Source: Phoronis australis
Lineage: Eukaryota > Phoronida > Phoronidae
Direction: 5' to 3'
NCBI GenBank assembly: GCA_002633005.1
Contig: NMRA01000146.1
Span: 431,981-495,980, forward strand
DNA: 64,000 bases
Both the position numbers and the translations under genes were made by a program. Position 1 is the first letter of the stretch; every line of letters begins with the position of its first letter. Positions 1 through 12,059 of the stretch are shown here, piece after piece. The notes below the pieces were generated by a model that was given only the letters and a program-made list of their open reading frames with translations, did not search any database and had not been told where the DNA came from.

Positions 1-1649
1 TCATACAACGATCAAAACGTGTCCATCTGATAACTGAGTAAATTGAAAAGGTTATGTAATCCAACCTTGAAAATTAACTATAAAATAGACATTCAAATCA
101 GTCGAATACAAATCCTTGAGTGTGCATTACGGGAAAACTTTCAGCGATAGAGAAAAACAGGACCCGTGAGATATTTTACTAGTCGAAGTATTAATGTAAA
201 CTGAATGAAAATTAATAACAATTCTTGTTATTTGAAACCTAAAAGAACAACGATCTCAAGGGAAGGCCATGGATTATGACAAGCTCAATAACTGTCCGTG
301 CATGGTTCGAATTACCCCGTGAGTGGCGCACTATACTCCAATCACTGAACTCAACCAAAATGCAAACGACGCGTCTTGAAATGTGGTAGTCATCCAGAAA
401 ACAGGAGGTGAAGGATTTTCGTTGTTGGACGTTACAAAAACAGCTTGTTATGTCGTTTTAATGTTTCAACACGCACAGATATTTAAGTTCGTGATCGTTA
501 AAAACAGAACTCTGCTGACTAAAGTAATGTGTGACATAAGGTAAAAAATCAAAGGCCACCTAACGATTTTCATTAGGAGCGATGGCCTTTCCTCTCTGAA
601 GGAATAGCGAAGAAAATTACTGACGACTCACAACTAAAAAGAACAATACATGATGTATCAAGAAATGAAACAGATGACTGTCAGGTCATGAATAGACCAC
701 ATGACGGAACTTGAAATGGTGAGAACACCAGTGACACCTTTGGGAAGAAAGAAGTTTTGCCTCGTGTCTGAAAGTAATTGTTTACAGACACGTTGCGGGT
801 GTGAATCCAGCACTCGCAAAGCTAAGAACATTCGAGAATGAAAAAGGGGAGCAACGCAACTTAAAACGCGAGAAAGAGGTCCAACATGGTTTACAGGACC
901 TCCAAATTTGCCCACAGGCTTGAGGACGGGTGGTCCAATTTACCAACACGCATGTTTTTCTGAAATGATCTCTGCATCTGTGGTCTATACCAAACACACC
1001 AAAGAACACTGACACTGCTTTACTTAGGTCGAGATGGAAACACGTGCTCGGATGTCGTCACACTCGAAAACGTCCTAACGGTGTTGTTTTCGGAGAAGTC
1101 TAAAATGGGCAGGACAAGAGGGCTATGTCGCGTAGGAAACCACAATATGCCAGAGTGTCAGAAAGTGCCATGGTACATGTTGATGGTGTAGCGATACTGT
1201 TGGATAGCAGTGAGCAAAAACGCGAACGTGTTTCCAGCACGACTGCAGACAGTGAGTCAATTCTCCATGCTGACATGGTGCCACAATAGTCGCTGATTGT
1301 GATTTGGGCTACGTATACCCGTCTTTTTAAACATTTTACTCAAGCACAGAATTACACGACGTGTGTTCTAAGTAAACCTGGGACTTAAACAACACTTAAT
1401 CAACTAGATTAGGCTCTACATATAACTCTCGTTGAGTGACAGGATTTCAGGCCATGTTTCGAAGTCAACCGGTTGAAGACGGGTGGTGTCACGATTGGCT
1501 ACACTTGGAACATACCTGACCTATCATAGCCGTAGGCTATAGCGGTAATGTGGCATGAATGTTATCGAGGACAACGGTAGAAAGCATCATGATAACTCAA
1601 TAGCGCATCTTTGCATTTAGTAAGCAAACGTATAGTGTATAACATTTAC
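1..1649. other. No recognisable gene (3' side of Ig gene)
   Basis: I see no supported coding sequence here. The short open frames at about 0.66-1.0 kb overlap on the same strand and lack recognisable motifs. The stretch lies downstream of the last visible Ig exon on the minus strand, so it is either intron or the region holding later exons (linker, membrane segment, 3' UTR) that cannot be recognised by eye. Confidence 0.5.
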
Positions 1650-1997
1650 CAGTGACATCCAATGTTCTTGATTTGGACGCTTTGATATCAGGTGCACGTG
1701 AATTGGTAGCAACACACTCTATGGTGCCAGCGTGATATTCATAAGTAATAAGTGCTGACGACGTTGCTTCGTTCATGTTGTCGAAGGCACGGAGGTCACG
1801 TGTTTGCAGATGATTCACTGCACTGTCCACCGTAACAAGCCTTATGTCAATGTCTGAGCCGATGTTGGCGACCCCTGACGTGCATGTCACTTTTAGCGTT
1901 GTGCCGTTGGTAACTACCACATCCTCATCCTCGCTGACTTCAGAGTATTGTCCGCGTAGTAATAAGTCAACCGTGTGAGGTCCTTTAGGCGGACCCG
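1650..1997 (-). CDS. Ig-domain exon, type X
   Basis: A 348-bp exon encoding one Ig-like domain of about 116 residues. It follows a TTTGTAG acceptor and ends G|GTAAAT, phase 1 on both sides. The domain starts with the G-P pair shared by all exons of this gene, has core cysteines near residues 39 (VTC) and 95 (IEC, then VATNS), and ends in a hydrophobic G strand (LDVT). It lacks the usual tryptophan about 13 residues after the first Cys. It is the most downstream Ig exon visible and has no close copy in the window, so it may be a fixed membrane-proximal domain. The family is known for adhesion and recognition at the cell surface; this role is inferred from the fold only. Confidence 0.75.
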
Positions 1998-2912
1998 CTA
2001 CAAATCGACAAATTACGATTTGCACATATTGGCATACAGATTCATCAATACGATAGTGAAAATTCGGAAGTTTGTAATGATATTTGTTCCACCAAGGATT
2101 CGATTTTGACTGAATCTTCTTAATCTGCCATTATTTGTTTCGAAGTTGGTGGAATCCAATAAAATTCTGCTGGTGCTGAGGTCTTTCTAACACTTAATTC
2201 GTCAAATCGAGTGATTGAGGGCCCTCTCATTTTTGGATACAAATACTTCATGTTTCAGTCCGTAGTCATGAAGACACAGCCTTTGTGGAGGAAGACTCAC
2301 CGGTCGTTGCTCTGATGCTTGGCAAACGAGATGCTACTCTAAATGTGATCAAACTTTAGAAAACATCAATCAATTTTACCCGGGAATATTATCCTTCGTA
2401 TTGGCGTATGGCAACGACCCAACATTTCCGAATCTCAACGCTCTTAGGGATTTTAACCAAAAAACAAAGACAGTTAAATATCTGTATTTTTCTATCGCCG
2501 TCCGAGCAACGCAGAACAAAACTATGCCGATTAGTCATTTAACTGCGAAATCGTAGTGAGCCTCGTTTTGGAGCGCGCTCCTTGTATGAGTGAATTAGGG
2601 ATATGGTCAAAAGTGCTGGTTTCGCCTCTATGCCCGTTTTCATTTCAATTCAAAGACTTTTCAAGATAATTTTGCGCCTCACAAGTGTACATAACATTCA
2701 GACTTGATACGGAGTCGGCGACATGACGCCTGTGAATGACCTCCTATTTGTCGGAAACTTCTTAAACAAGTCACCCTTTCGTAGACGTTTTCCCAACACA
2801 ACCTTTTATAAGCGGTTAAAACAAATCTGATTTTTTGGGGGTTTGTGAGTGATCAAAAACGAACACCAAACGTGAACCTTGTTTAAGGAATTTGACCGAG
2901 GAAAGAGCTTAC

Positions 2913-3245
2913 GGATAAGAGCGACCCGCATTGATCGCAATGCGTGTATCGAATTGTTTTCACTGTTGCTTGCCCGACACCGAATGGTTGATTGGTCGTA
3001 ATCTTTTGATATGTCTACTGCGTTCTTGCCCGAGTACATGAGCCGAGGCAGCCGTTCATTCGTGGCATTAACCACTTTCTTCTGGCCCGACCTAAACTGA
3101 ATCTCGAACTTGAACTCGACATCCTGGAATGACTTGTCAGACACGCAGTAGAGCGTTATCCTGCTGCCCAAGTGCGCCAGGCATGCACCTTCTGATCCAC
3201 GTCGTCCACCCATGCAATAAAACGCCGTTATTTTCTTCGGACCAA
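2913..3245 (-). CDS. Ig-domain exon, type Y
   Basis: A 333-bp exon (acceptor TTTTTCAG, donor C|GTAAGC, phase 1-1) encoding one Ig-like domain. It begins V-G-P-K-K. Core cysteines are near residues 34 (TLYC) and 90 (IRC, then RASNS). An extra cysteine pair near residues 11 and 22 resembles that of the type C exons (16 and 24), suggesting a second disulphide at the N-terminal edge. It sits between type X and type B exons in gene order, and only one copy is seen. Confidence 0.75.
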
Positions 3246-3388
3246 CTGAAAAATTATGAAACCCTTTCAAAATACTCCATTTTCTGGACTCGTTTTACGA
3301 CTTAATAAGCTTACTATGTTTTCGTTGCTCAATCATGATTTGCTTTTGCTAAGTCTGGTGTTGTAACGTGTTGGTAGACTGGACTTAC

Positions 3389-3724
3389 CGAGAACTTCAA
3401 TTTTAGCAGACGATTTAGCTGACAAGTGCTCTGTTCTTTTATTGGTTGCCGTGCATGTAATGATGATACCGTGGTTTTCTTTTACAATGTTCAGCGTTAC
3501 TGCTGTCGAAAAGATTCCGCTGTTCTTTTCTGTTATCCCAGGTTGCGGTATGTGAGACGTTTGTCCTGATTTAGGATTGTACAAGGACACAGCCATGTCC
3601 ACGCCCTCCTTGCAGTAATCTGTGGTACATGCTATCTCAACTGATGTGCCGTGTGTTGTGATGATGGAATTGTCGGGTCCCCAGCGACCACCGGTCTGGT
3701 TCATTGTAATTAAGGTTGGGCCAA
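3389..3724 (-). CDS. Ig-domain exon, type B (copy 1)
   Basis: A 336-bp exon with acceptor CTTACAG and donor G|GTAAGT, phase 1-1. The encoded domain begins V-G-P-T and carries a TGGRWGP segment, core cysteines near residues 33 (IAC) and 91 (ITC, then TATN), and an additional cysteine at 38 (TTDYCKEG). The canonical Ig tryptophan after the first Cys is absent. It is clearly homologous to the type B exons at 23.6, 45.1 and 45.5 kb, and lies immediately upstream of the Y exon in the gene. The B copies at 45 kb keep the same motifs, so the exon looks functional. Confidence 0.8.
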
Positions 3725-4830
3725 CTGTAAGTGTCCACAGGCTGAGATCAAACGGTTGTAATAACAAAGAACACGAGACACAGACTCTCATATAGATTGA
3801 TCTTAATTTAAGGGGCACAGAGGACGTGCTTTGACATGTATACACCTTAGCTTACCGGGTGCGTGGGTGTCATTTGCAATAGGTAATCAATGCACAGGTA
3901 CCTCATTTATCATTCATTTGTTAGGCGTACCTAAAACTATTTGGAGAGAGCGACAACAAGGTCATGAGGGCAGTAATGGGACTAAAAATTCTAAATCAAA
4001 ACCTAAGCGGTTAAAATGCTTATATAGTCGTTCCCCTGGGGAATGTTTGATCAAACATGTACAAAGAGGCCTCTCCATTTCTTTAATCCGCCTATGTACT
4101 ACCAACCTATTGACACCCATGTCAAAAAACACGTCTTCAAAAATTGGTCAGCTGGTTTGCGCACTTCTCCCAGAGTCCAATATTCCTGTGGGACGCAAAT
4201 GCCCTCATTTAATTAGATAACGGTGGGTTGGCAACTCTCCAACGTCAACAGTGAGGCAAGGCAAAGCAAAACTTCAGTCAAACGTTATTTTGAAAATTGC
4301 TTGGGGTGTTTTGGTGGACGATAGTCTTTAATTCCTTTACGTTCTCTAAATTAGAACACAGGGTGGAGTTTCGTCGGTCGACAAAACTATGAACATATTA
4401 CTCTCAGTCCAATATTTGTTTTTCCCATATTTTGCTTGCATCATGAAAGCACAAATGGTATAAAAGCGCCATTACTCCCAGTAAGTTAAAACATCTCGCT
4501 TAATTTACAAAGGATATGTAGGTGGTGTGGAACGCCTGTGTACCAAAAACTTGATCTGGATGCGTGGCTTTTTCGAATTTTTGTGTAGATTTCAATAACC
4601 TGGGATCTCGCCAGGACATCGCCAGAGAAACAAAGACTGCCAAATTACACCTCTGCCGTGTACATTAACCGAGAACATGATATGTTGGCTAGATTTTAAG
4701 TCTAATCGCGAGACAGATACTGAACTGTGTTCAGATATTGAACTCGGCGTTTAAGGTGGGGAACGCCGGTTTGAGGTAGCAATGCTGTGTTTACTCAGTT
4801 TAATGCAACTATTAATTGAAAAGAATTTAC

Positions 4831-5166
4831 CTGAGACTTGCAAAATCATTGACGCCCTATGTAGGATGTTTGGTCGAAGGCTGTTTTGAGCAATGCAATA
4901 TACTTCTGTATTGTCATACTGCAGGGTAATATTTAGTTCGTAAGTAGCTTTGTATGTATACCCAAGGTGTGGTTCAATAGCTGGATATACTGTCCAGGAG
5001 ACTCTATGCCTTTGAAACTTGTAGTCTATGTTTACCGCCGGTTGAACGTCATCAGTGATGCATTGAATTACGAAGACAGTTCCTGCCGGTACTACACATG
5101 ATGGGTGGAGCTGCATTGAACAGTTGCGGATTCCGCCGAATTTAAACTTCACCAACGTGGGTCCAT
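4831..5166 (-). CDS. Ig-domain exon, type C (copy 1)
   Basis: A 336-bp exon between a TTGCAG acceptor and a G|GTAAAT donor, phase 1-1. The domain starts D-G-P-T. An extra cysteine pair (residues 16 and 24, N-C-S ... P-S-C) precedes the Ig core cysteines near 36 (IQC, ITDD) and 91 (VYC, IAQNS). The same extra pair is kept in the type C exon at 31.6 kb, so it is a type-specific feature. The upstream intron is also duplicated: about 200 bases after 5166 resemble 32.65-32.83 kb. Confidence 0.8.
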
Positions 5167-5500
5167 CTGCAACATCAGTGTCATTAAGGGATGGTAAAAT
5201 CCCTCTTTCAAACCCTGACGCGTAGTTACAGTAGCCATTTCTGGTTGGACCGCAAAAATCATGTCACAACGAAAGTCTTGGCAGTTTAAGTGTGGTTATC
5301 GTGGTTCACCGTGGTGAATAAGAAATGGCAAAAACGAGTGGCATTAGTTTTGAACCTAACTACAAATGTGTACATTTATTCAAGGAATATTGAGTGCTCC
5401 CAGGCATAAGGCCGGGCATGATTTCGTATGTATTTGAAAACAAGGATAATCATTAGTAGATTTTCAGAATATAGACTGACACTGTTTTTGGTTGTTTCAT
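5167..5500. other. Intron flank shared with 32.65-32.83 kb
   Basis: No gene. The stretch upstream of the type C exon is recognisably similar to 32.65-32.83 kb (for example GTCCATCTGCA, ATCATGTCACAAC, GTGTGGTTGTCATAG-like blocks in the same order). This shows that the C exon was duplicated with its flanking intron, and that the copy at 32.6 kb lost most of its exon. Confidence 0.6.
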
Positions 5501-5503
5501 TTT

Positions 5504-6170
5504 GTGTTGTTGTTCTCTTTGACTGGTATGACCCCTGAGTTAAGTACAGTGATCATGCAATTTGTTTACTACAGATTAGTGTGGAACTTTCTAGAAAAAT
5601 GAGGTCAGTGCAATGATGATGTCATTTATTTACTACAGTATAGTGAGGAATTTTCTGTAAGTCTCTAACATGACAGTGATTAATACAGTCTGGAATATTC
5701 TAGAGATTAGCACATGTTTGAAGAATGATTGGGTAGATTCCGGAAAGTTCTAGAAGGTGCTTGAAGTGTTGAAAAGTTCTAGAACAATGCATTAGGCTAT
5801 AAATGCAAAAGCACTGGTTTGCATTAGTCAGTTAATCAGAAGTTAATCAGCAGCTAATCAGAAGAAAAGCAGTTGGAGTTACAGCTGAGTTGCACTAAAG
5901 AGAATCAGCACTTACAGCGCTAGTCAATAGAGAGTCAGCTATAGAGACGGCAGATTATTGAATCAACGAGTGAAAGAGCTACTGAACGTGTCTCAGAAGC
6001 TCATCACAAGTCAAATCTTCGTAGCACTGGCTGGAGCATAGACCAGACATTACGTCGGACGTTTTGTTTGAGTAGGCTTGTGAACTTTTGGTCGAGATTA
6101 ATAAAGGATTAACTTGAACCAATCTTCAGTCAGTCACTGCACCGAAGGCTATTAGCACCGGTCTGTAACA
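5504..6170 (+). repeat. 5' LTR of the first Gmr1-like element (left end uncertain)
   Basis: The segment ends in CTGTAACA at about 6170, followed by ACCTGCGCCCACCCAC, the likely primer-binding region. A reverse-oriented copy of the end of this LTR together with the same leader lies at 57.37-57.61 kb, which independently fixes the LTR/leader junction. The 5' edge is placed near a TGTTG at 5504 but could be nearer 5577. Confidence 0.55.
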
Positions 6171-6310
6171 ACCTGCGCCCACCCACACACGGGGAAAATG
6201 TGACAATTGACGAGCACGCCAGGAGTTTACTGACGGTAACAAGGTGTGAAAAAGTGGACTGTTGGAATTAACGACTCACTATGGAAACAAGATCTTAAAT
6301 AAGAGAACTG

Positions 6311-7337
6311 ATGGCCCTCAGGCAAGAAATGGGTATTCAGGGAGACGACCTCAGATAGTTTGTGGGAAAACAGCAAGCTGAGGCGGGTGCTGAGGCTGTG
6401 GCAGAGGAAAGGAGGCAAGCTCGTGAAGCTGAGGAGAGAAAGCAAGCTCGGGACGCCGAGGAGAGAAGGCAAACGGGAGAGGCTGAGGCCGAGGAAAGCA
6501 AGCCCGCAAAGCCGAACAGCAGATGGAGAGAGAAAGAATGGAACACAAGAGGGCGCTAGCAGCACTTAAAGCTGAACATGTTGCAGCGGAGGGTAGCCAT
6601 GTGAGGGTGGCGTGAAACCGAAGCTACCTAAGTTTGATGAAAAGCAGGAAGACATGGACAACTTCCTGGAAAGGTTTGAAAGATACGCCGAGAGCCAGGT
6701 TTGGACCCAGAGTGAATGGGCAATCAGTCTCAGTCATTTGTTAACAGGTAAGGGCCTGCAGGTTGACACCAGCCTGTCAATAGCTGATGCACTGGACAAT
6801 GTTACACTCAAGAGAGCCTTGCTGAAGCGTTATGAGCTGACGAAGATGGGTTTTCGCCGACAGCTCCGGGAAGCGAGGGCTGAGAGGGGTGAGACAGCTT
6901 ACCAGTTTGTGGCCCGCATACAGCGCTACCAAGACAGGTGTATCGACATGTCCTACTGTGGCAAAGACTTTGCTGAGTTAATAGATCTGTTAGTGCGTGA
7001 GCAGTACTTGAGCACCTGTACTAAGGACTTGGCTTTGCTCCTGCGAGAGCGAATACCCAAGTCTGTTCCAGATATGGTGGGCTTAACAGAGAGATATGTT
7101 GAGGCCCATGGAGCGGATATAACGAGCACTCAGTCGAAAAGTCCCAAGATAGAGCGGTCAAGACAGACAACCAGAGAGTCGACCAGAAGAAAACTGGTCT
7201 TGCAGAGGAATGGTTTTTCTTCTGTCACAAAACTGAACACCTGGCTAGAGACTGTCGGAAGTGGACACAAGGGATGCAACAACAAAACTCAGCAGCGGTC
7301 AACCACTGAGGATCCCAGAGTAAGGAGAATTCGGTGA
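6311..7337 (+). pseudogene. gag of Gmr1-like element (frameshifted)
   Basis: The Gag-like reading frame has a charged, Glu/Arg/Ala-rich, probably coiled-coil N-terminus (about 6360-6560) and then a retrotransposon Gag core at 6612-7190 (LPKFDEKQEDMDNFLERFER, a conserved gag opening). The core is followed by a CCHC-like zinc knuckle at about 7210-7255 in a different frame; its first Cys reads Phe, leaving C-H-K-T-E-H-L-A-R-D-C. Gag forms the particle that packages the element RNA. At least one stop (after 6355) and one frameshift (about 7190) make it non-functional. The second Gmr1-like element has a related gag at 35.7-36.5 kb. Confidence 0.8.
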
Positions 7338-7770
7338 AGCGTGCTAATCCTGAACGCGCCTTCAAAGGAAAACTGCGTCTGAACCAGGGGAATGTTGGCA
7401 GGAAGGAGGTCTCAGTATTGCGAGAGACAGGCTGCACGACCATTGGGGTTCGATCCAGTCTAGTCGAACCAGGAGAAAAGACCTGCCGGAAGTGGTCATG
7501 CGAGTTGGCGGACGCTACCAAGAGATGACTGCCTGTCGCCAAGATCAACAACAAGACACCGTACTACACAGGAGAAGTGTTTGCGATGTGTATGAAGCGT
7601 CCAGTGGCCGATTTGAAATTCGGGACGTACCTGGCGCCTTGGACCCAGGGGATGTTGAGCGACAGCAGAGGGCTACTACTGTCAGCGAAGACTGTACAGG
7701 CATGGCCTTGTGCAGGGTCCCAAAGACGACTCTCAGAGGTATACTAATTCCAAAGAGAAGAACCATATGA
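7334..7770 (+). pseudogene. Aspartic protease remnant of Gmr1-like element
   Basis: The short open frame contains LRETGCTTIGVR, recognisable as a retropepsin active-site segment in which the catalytic Asp of D-T-G reads Glu. About 130 bases later a second frame gives PYYTGEV and MKRPVADL, typical of the protease C-terminal half in this element group. The frame breaks several times. Retropepsin cleaves the Gag-Pol polyprotein; with E-T-G and the frameshifts this copy cannot. Confidence 0.6.
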
Positions 7771-8179
7771 CCTCAACTCTAGAGGGAGAGGAGGCGGTCG
7801 GTGTGTCGGTAGGAACAGATTCTGATGAATCCATCAGGGAGGCGGTGACAGTGACTATCCTTTCTCAGGCAGAGTGACAAAAAGCGAACATTAAGCCTTT
7901 AGCCGTGTCCCCAACCATACAAGAGGTGGGACTAAAGAAGTTTAAAGAAGCTCAGTATGAAGATTCATTATTGAAAAAGCCGTGGGAACAAGCTGAAGCC
8001 AAGGCTCAGTAACAGACCAAAGTCAAGAGGTCATACGATTCAACAAGAAATACTCTCATCGGATATTCAATAAGAAATACTGTGACAAGGTAAAACAAGT
8101 TGTCGTGCCGAGCAGTTTACAGAAGTCCGTGATGAGGCTCGCTCATGAGTATATACTCGGTTGACACCTCGGTGTTAGG

Positions 8180-8998
8180 ATGACGACTGACTGTATCACC
8201 AGCAATTTCTATTCGTCAGGAGTGGCAGAAGAAGTGACCCAATTCTGCAGATCATGCGACATCTGCCAGATGATAATCCCTAAAGGTTGTGTGACCAAGG
8301 TACCCCTGGGAGAAATGCCTTTGATGGAGGAGCCTTTCAAAAGGAGTGCAATCGATCTGATTGGCCATTTAACTCCAGTTTCCGACAAGGGAAACAGATA
8401 CATTCTGACAGTGGTAGATGTCGCTACAAGATACCCAGAAGCAGTGACGCTACCAAAGATTGAGACAGAGCGTGTGGCTGAAGCATTGCTAGAAGTCTTC
8501 AGTAGAGTAGGGTTCCAACGAGAGATCCTGAGTGATCGTGAAACGCAGTTCACAGCGAAACTGATTAAGGAGGTCAGCAGGTTTGTAGGTGCAAAGCAGC
8601 TGTACACGACCCCTTACAATCCACGCTGTAACGGGCTCTGTGAAAGAATCAACGGTGTTCTAAAGGCCATGCTGATGAAAATGTGTCAAGAAAGACCATA
8701 GGACTGGGACCGGTATCTGCCAGCTGTCCTGTTTACTTACCGGGAAGTCCCGCAATCAAGCGCAGGATTTTCACCCTTTGAGTTGCTATACGGCAGGACA
8801 GTAAAATGTCCGATGCACAAACTGAGCAAATTCTGGACAGGGGAAGACAGCAACGAAGTCCATACTTACCAGTATGTCTTCGAGCCCAGAAACCGCTTAG
8901 AGGAGACCTGCGAGTTGGCTACAAAAAGCTTGTGTAATGCGCAGGGTATTCACAAGCATTACTACGACAAGAAGGCCAGGCAGGTTCAAGTGGGGTGA
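8180..8998 (+). pseudogene. Integrase of Gmr1-like element (upstream of RT)
   Basis: The frame encodes the end of the zinc-binding HHCC region (CRSCDICQ) and the DDE core, with the three catalytic acidic residues still visible: AIDLIGHL, LSDRETQF and CERINGVLK. After a stop at 8699-8701 the same protein continues (DWDRYLPAVLF, FSPFELLYGRTV), running to 8998. Integrase inserts the element cDNA into the chromosome. Its place before RT is the diagnostic oddity of this element. The in-frame stop and upstream frameshifts make it a pseudogene. Confidence 0.85.
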
Positions 8999-9212
8999 AA
9001 AGAGTATTAGTATTACTTCCCACAGACCACAATAAGCTAACTCTGCATTGGATGGGACCTTACGAAGTTACAGAAAAAAGTCAACCGTATGGACTATCGA
9101 TTCGACATGAATAGTACTGTTAAGATCTTCCATGCCAATCTGTTGAAGGCGTATCACAAACGCGAGATTGGCAACATCACAGTCAAAGATAAAGCGATCG
9201 GCGCAGTGTTGA

Positions 9213-9469
9213 TTGTTGGCTGACGAAGCGACCCTTCTTGATGAAGACGGTTTAGAGCTTCGGCAGGAGGTTCACAATGAGACCTACAATGACGTTAAGC
9301 TGTGTGAACAGGCACTACAGCTTCTACGTTGCTACCGTGGTATCGTCACCAATGAGCCTGGAGAGACCGATTTGGCCAGCCATGTCATCGAATTGACGGC
9401 AGAACAACCAGTGAGAGTGAGGCCACGTACACTACTCAGGACCTAGTGATCAAGGAAGTGCAGGAGATG
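9213..9469 (+). pseudogene. RT N-terminal part, Gmr1-like element (left of insertion)
   Basis: The linker and start of reverse transcriptase: GIVTNEPGETDLASHVIELT resembles the usual entry to the RT domain (a PG-T-D/N-L ... H-x-I-x-L pattern). A stop and frame change follow near 9446. The sequence then reaches the E-V-Q-E-M helix at 9454-9469, where a foreign 2.6-kb element interrupts it. The next RT codons (N-I-I-E-P) resume at 12060. Confidence 0.75.
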
Positions 9470-12059
9470 TTAAAGTCCTTCTCTCAAACTCCACATGTGG
9501 TTCCAGTATCCGAAAATACTTAATACATAAATTCTTATTTTCGACACCCTTTCCGATATTCTTTTCGCCTTTCTTGCCAAAAGCGATTTTTAACAGTATT
9601 TGACCCTTATCCGTGAGCGTATAATTACCGGCTGTCATCGGTTATTTCCGTACCCTCATTTCCGGCTCATCAGGTCAGGAACTTGTCCTGAACGCCGCCG
9701 TTTTTTCCTTGTAACTGAATGTGCTATGGCTTGCTGGAAAAGTCTTCATTATGTTGTTTTATTAGTAATATCTCGTGATTCGTTTGCATACAGGTGTATG
9801 TAGTGTATTTATAGTTTGTAGTTAGTGGTCGTTGAATTTTTTTGGAATGTTACGCGTACTTACTATGTTAAAATAGCACTGGCGTTTAGTTCCTTACATA
9901 CGCCGCTCGAACCTTGGAACCAATATGGGTCGAACCAATTTTTTTTTTGGTTTTATTTTTTTTCTCGTTTTGAAAAAGTACTTTACTATCATCGGAAAGG
10001 TAGTACATTCTACTCTCATTAAAAATCGAAAAAGTATCAAAATCGGGGCAAGCAGTGTAAAGTTATTGCAAGTTTTGTGGCGAAATTTCGGTCACTTTGT
10101 TTGGATCGCGTCGGCCATATTGGAGGACAGCGGGATAAGTTACGAGTTTAAAACTTTGTGTAAATTGTTTTCGCCAACAAATTACGGTGAAATTAAGTTA
10201 GACATATCTTTACTTACTATTCTGCACGATTTAACAGTGTTCACCAAATTTCAGCCTCGTAGTTGTTACTCATTAAGTGATAAATGTGCTCACAATTCCC
10301 GCTGGACTCTCATTTCTGGCGGCACCGACAACATGGCCACTTTTGCTGAACTGAAAGGCATGTTCCATCGGGTACTTTGTAATTTGTGAAGATTTAACGT
10401 TGATACATTTTGACAAACGTTGCTACAAAAAAAAAACTTTGTTCAATTTTCGTGTTTTTGTGCAAAAATATAAGATATATTCGAATTATTTTACTGTAAA
10501 TTTCCCATTTAGGTGATCTTACGCTAAGCTAAAAATATAGTTGAAATAATTTTGAAATGGTTCTTTGTTTGACTGTCAACTGCTGTTCAAGACTTGATTC
10601 GGTGTCACAAAATGATTCATATTTTTTCTAAATTTTAAGTCTCAGTTGCTTTCAAGTCATATTTTGTAACTTATGCCTTCTTAATTCAGGTTATCAAGTC
10701 AACAATATGAATAATCTTATTTTGAGAAATAAGCTATTTTGGATTGTGAAGCTTCAAGCCTGTAATTCTTGTTCCTTGCAACTTCATATTTTTTTAAATG
10801 ATGCTTGTCAAATTATGGTGTAAGGAAACACTATTCCGTCACCATGGTAATAGTTACATGTATGTCCACTTTCATATCATGGAAACTCTTGCTGTTGAAT
10901 AGTGTTTGTAATGCTAAATGTTGTAAAGTATTGTGCATTTAAGTCACTAATGTTAAAAGTTTGGATCATTTTGGGTTAATGAATAAAAAATGATAACACG
11001 TTGTATTGGACTATCCATACTTATGTGCTCGAATGAGTCCCTTTTTGGAGAACTGGAAAAAGGTCTGCCTCAGTCAAAGAAGCACGGACTCCGAAAAAAA
11101 GTAGAAAATGAGACAATATTCCACTAGAATACAGGAAGTACCAAAATTTAGAGTGCAATTCATAGCTCTGAATATACCCACTGAATCTTATAGCAAAAGA
11201 TAGACATTCCCAAAAATTTCAACCCCCTCCCATTCTTTTAGGCTTCGTGCGCTCATACAAAGTCTGGGAAAATCTTTATTGAAAGACAACAACTTTGCAC
11301 AGTTCGCCAGAAGTAGCCAAGTTCTAAATAAACCTCGTTTGAGCGAGCGCTGTGGCCAGCGACCAGTTAGGCCTAACGGTAGACTTGGCGCAAAGCTGTA
11401 TAGGCCTACTAACGAGCTGTATTTTGACGATAGTCTTCACTGGTAACTGGTGACTCAGGCTAAATAAGGTCTGCCGCGGCAGTGTGACACAGGACTAACC
11501 AGCCCGTAATTTCATGCAAGTGTCTGAAGCTACCCTTGACTACAAGGTATATGCAGTATTTATGATTTGACCATTTTACCTCGACAAAACAGCTTGCAAC
11601 TGCATGCATTTACCGTTCGCCAGTGTCTGGTGTCGATCCGCACCGGGTCCGAAAGGCTGCGGTCCCGAGTCTGGCAAAATAATTGCTGTCAAAATTTATT
11701 CGCCACATTTATTCAGCAAATTCGATAAAATTGTCCGTAGTTTGATTTTATTAAAATTAAGGCGCGCTGTCGATTATTTTATCCCCGTTTGCTGGCTGGT
11801 AACAGTACAGGCACTGCTCCAGTCGCACTGACGGCGTTTTCTCGGCCTGGGTTCCCGAATGAATTGTACTTCCGGGTTCGCAGCAAGTTCAAAAAGGCAG
11901 TGGTTCTTCGGGTGCGAATCGTGAGTGGCGCGTTCATTTAAGCTCTTTTCGAGTATGGATCTTGTATTAGTTATCGGGTAAGTACTTCTTGGATCCTTAT
12001 AACATCCTCTAACCCTGTAATAAGAGTTAACAACGCGTAAGAGAAGGACTTCAAAGATG
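9465..12059 (+). mobile_element. 2,585-bp TIR element inserted in RT, 5-bp TSD
   Basis: The inserted element spans 9470-12054 and is flanked by AGATG on both sides (9465-9469 and 12055-12059). Its ends are inverted repeats: TTAAAGTCCTTCTCT at the left and, reverse-complemented, TTGAAGTCCTTCTCT at the right, 14 of 15 matching. Removing it with one AGATG restores an uninterrupted RT reading frame across the site, so the boundaries are exact. The interior is AT-rich and I recognise no transposase; the longest frame (9925-10389, 154 aa) has no known motif. It is probably a non-autonomous DNA transposon. The superfamily is unknown. Confidence 0.85.

Noticed and set aside
3831-4220. 129-codon plus-strand open frame beside Ig exon B
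   Set aside because: No recognisable domain, low-complexity basic middle, and it lies in an intron of the minus-strand gene.
9925-10389. 154-codon frame inside the 2.6-kb TIR element
   Set aside because: It has an F/K-rich, low-complexity start and no transposase motifs, so I do not call it a transposase gene.
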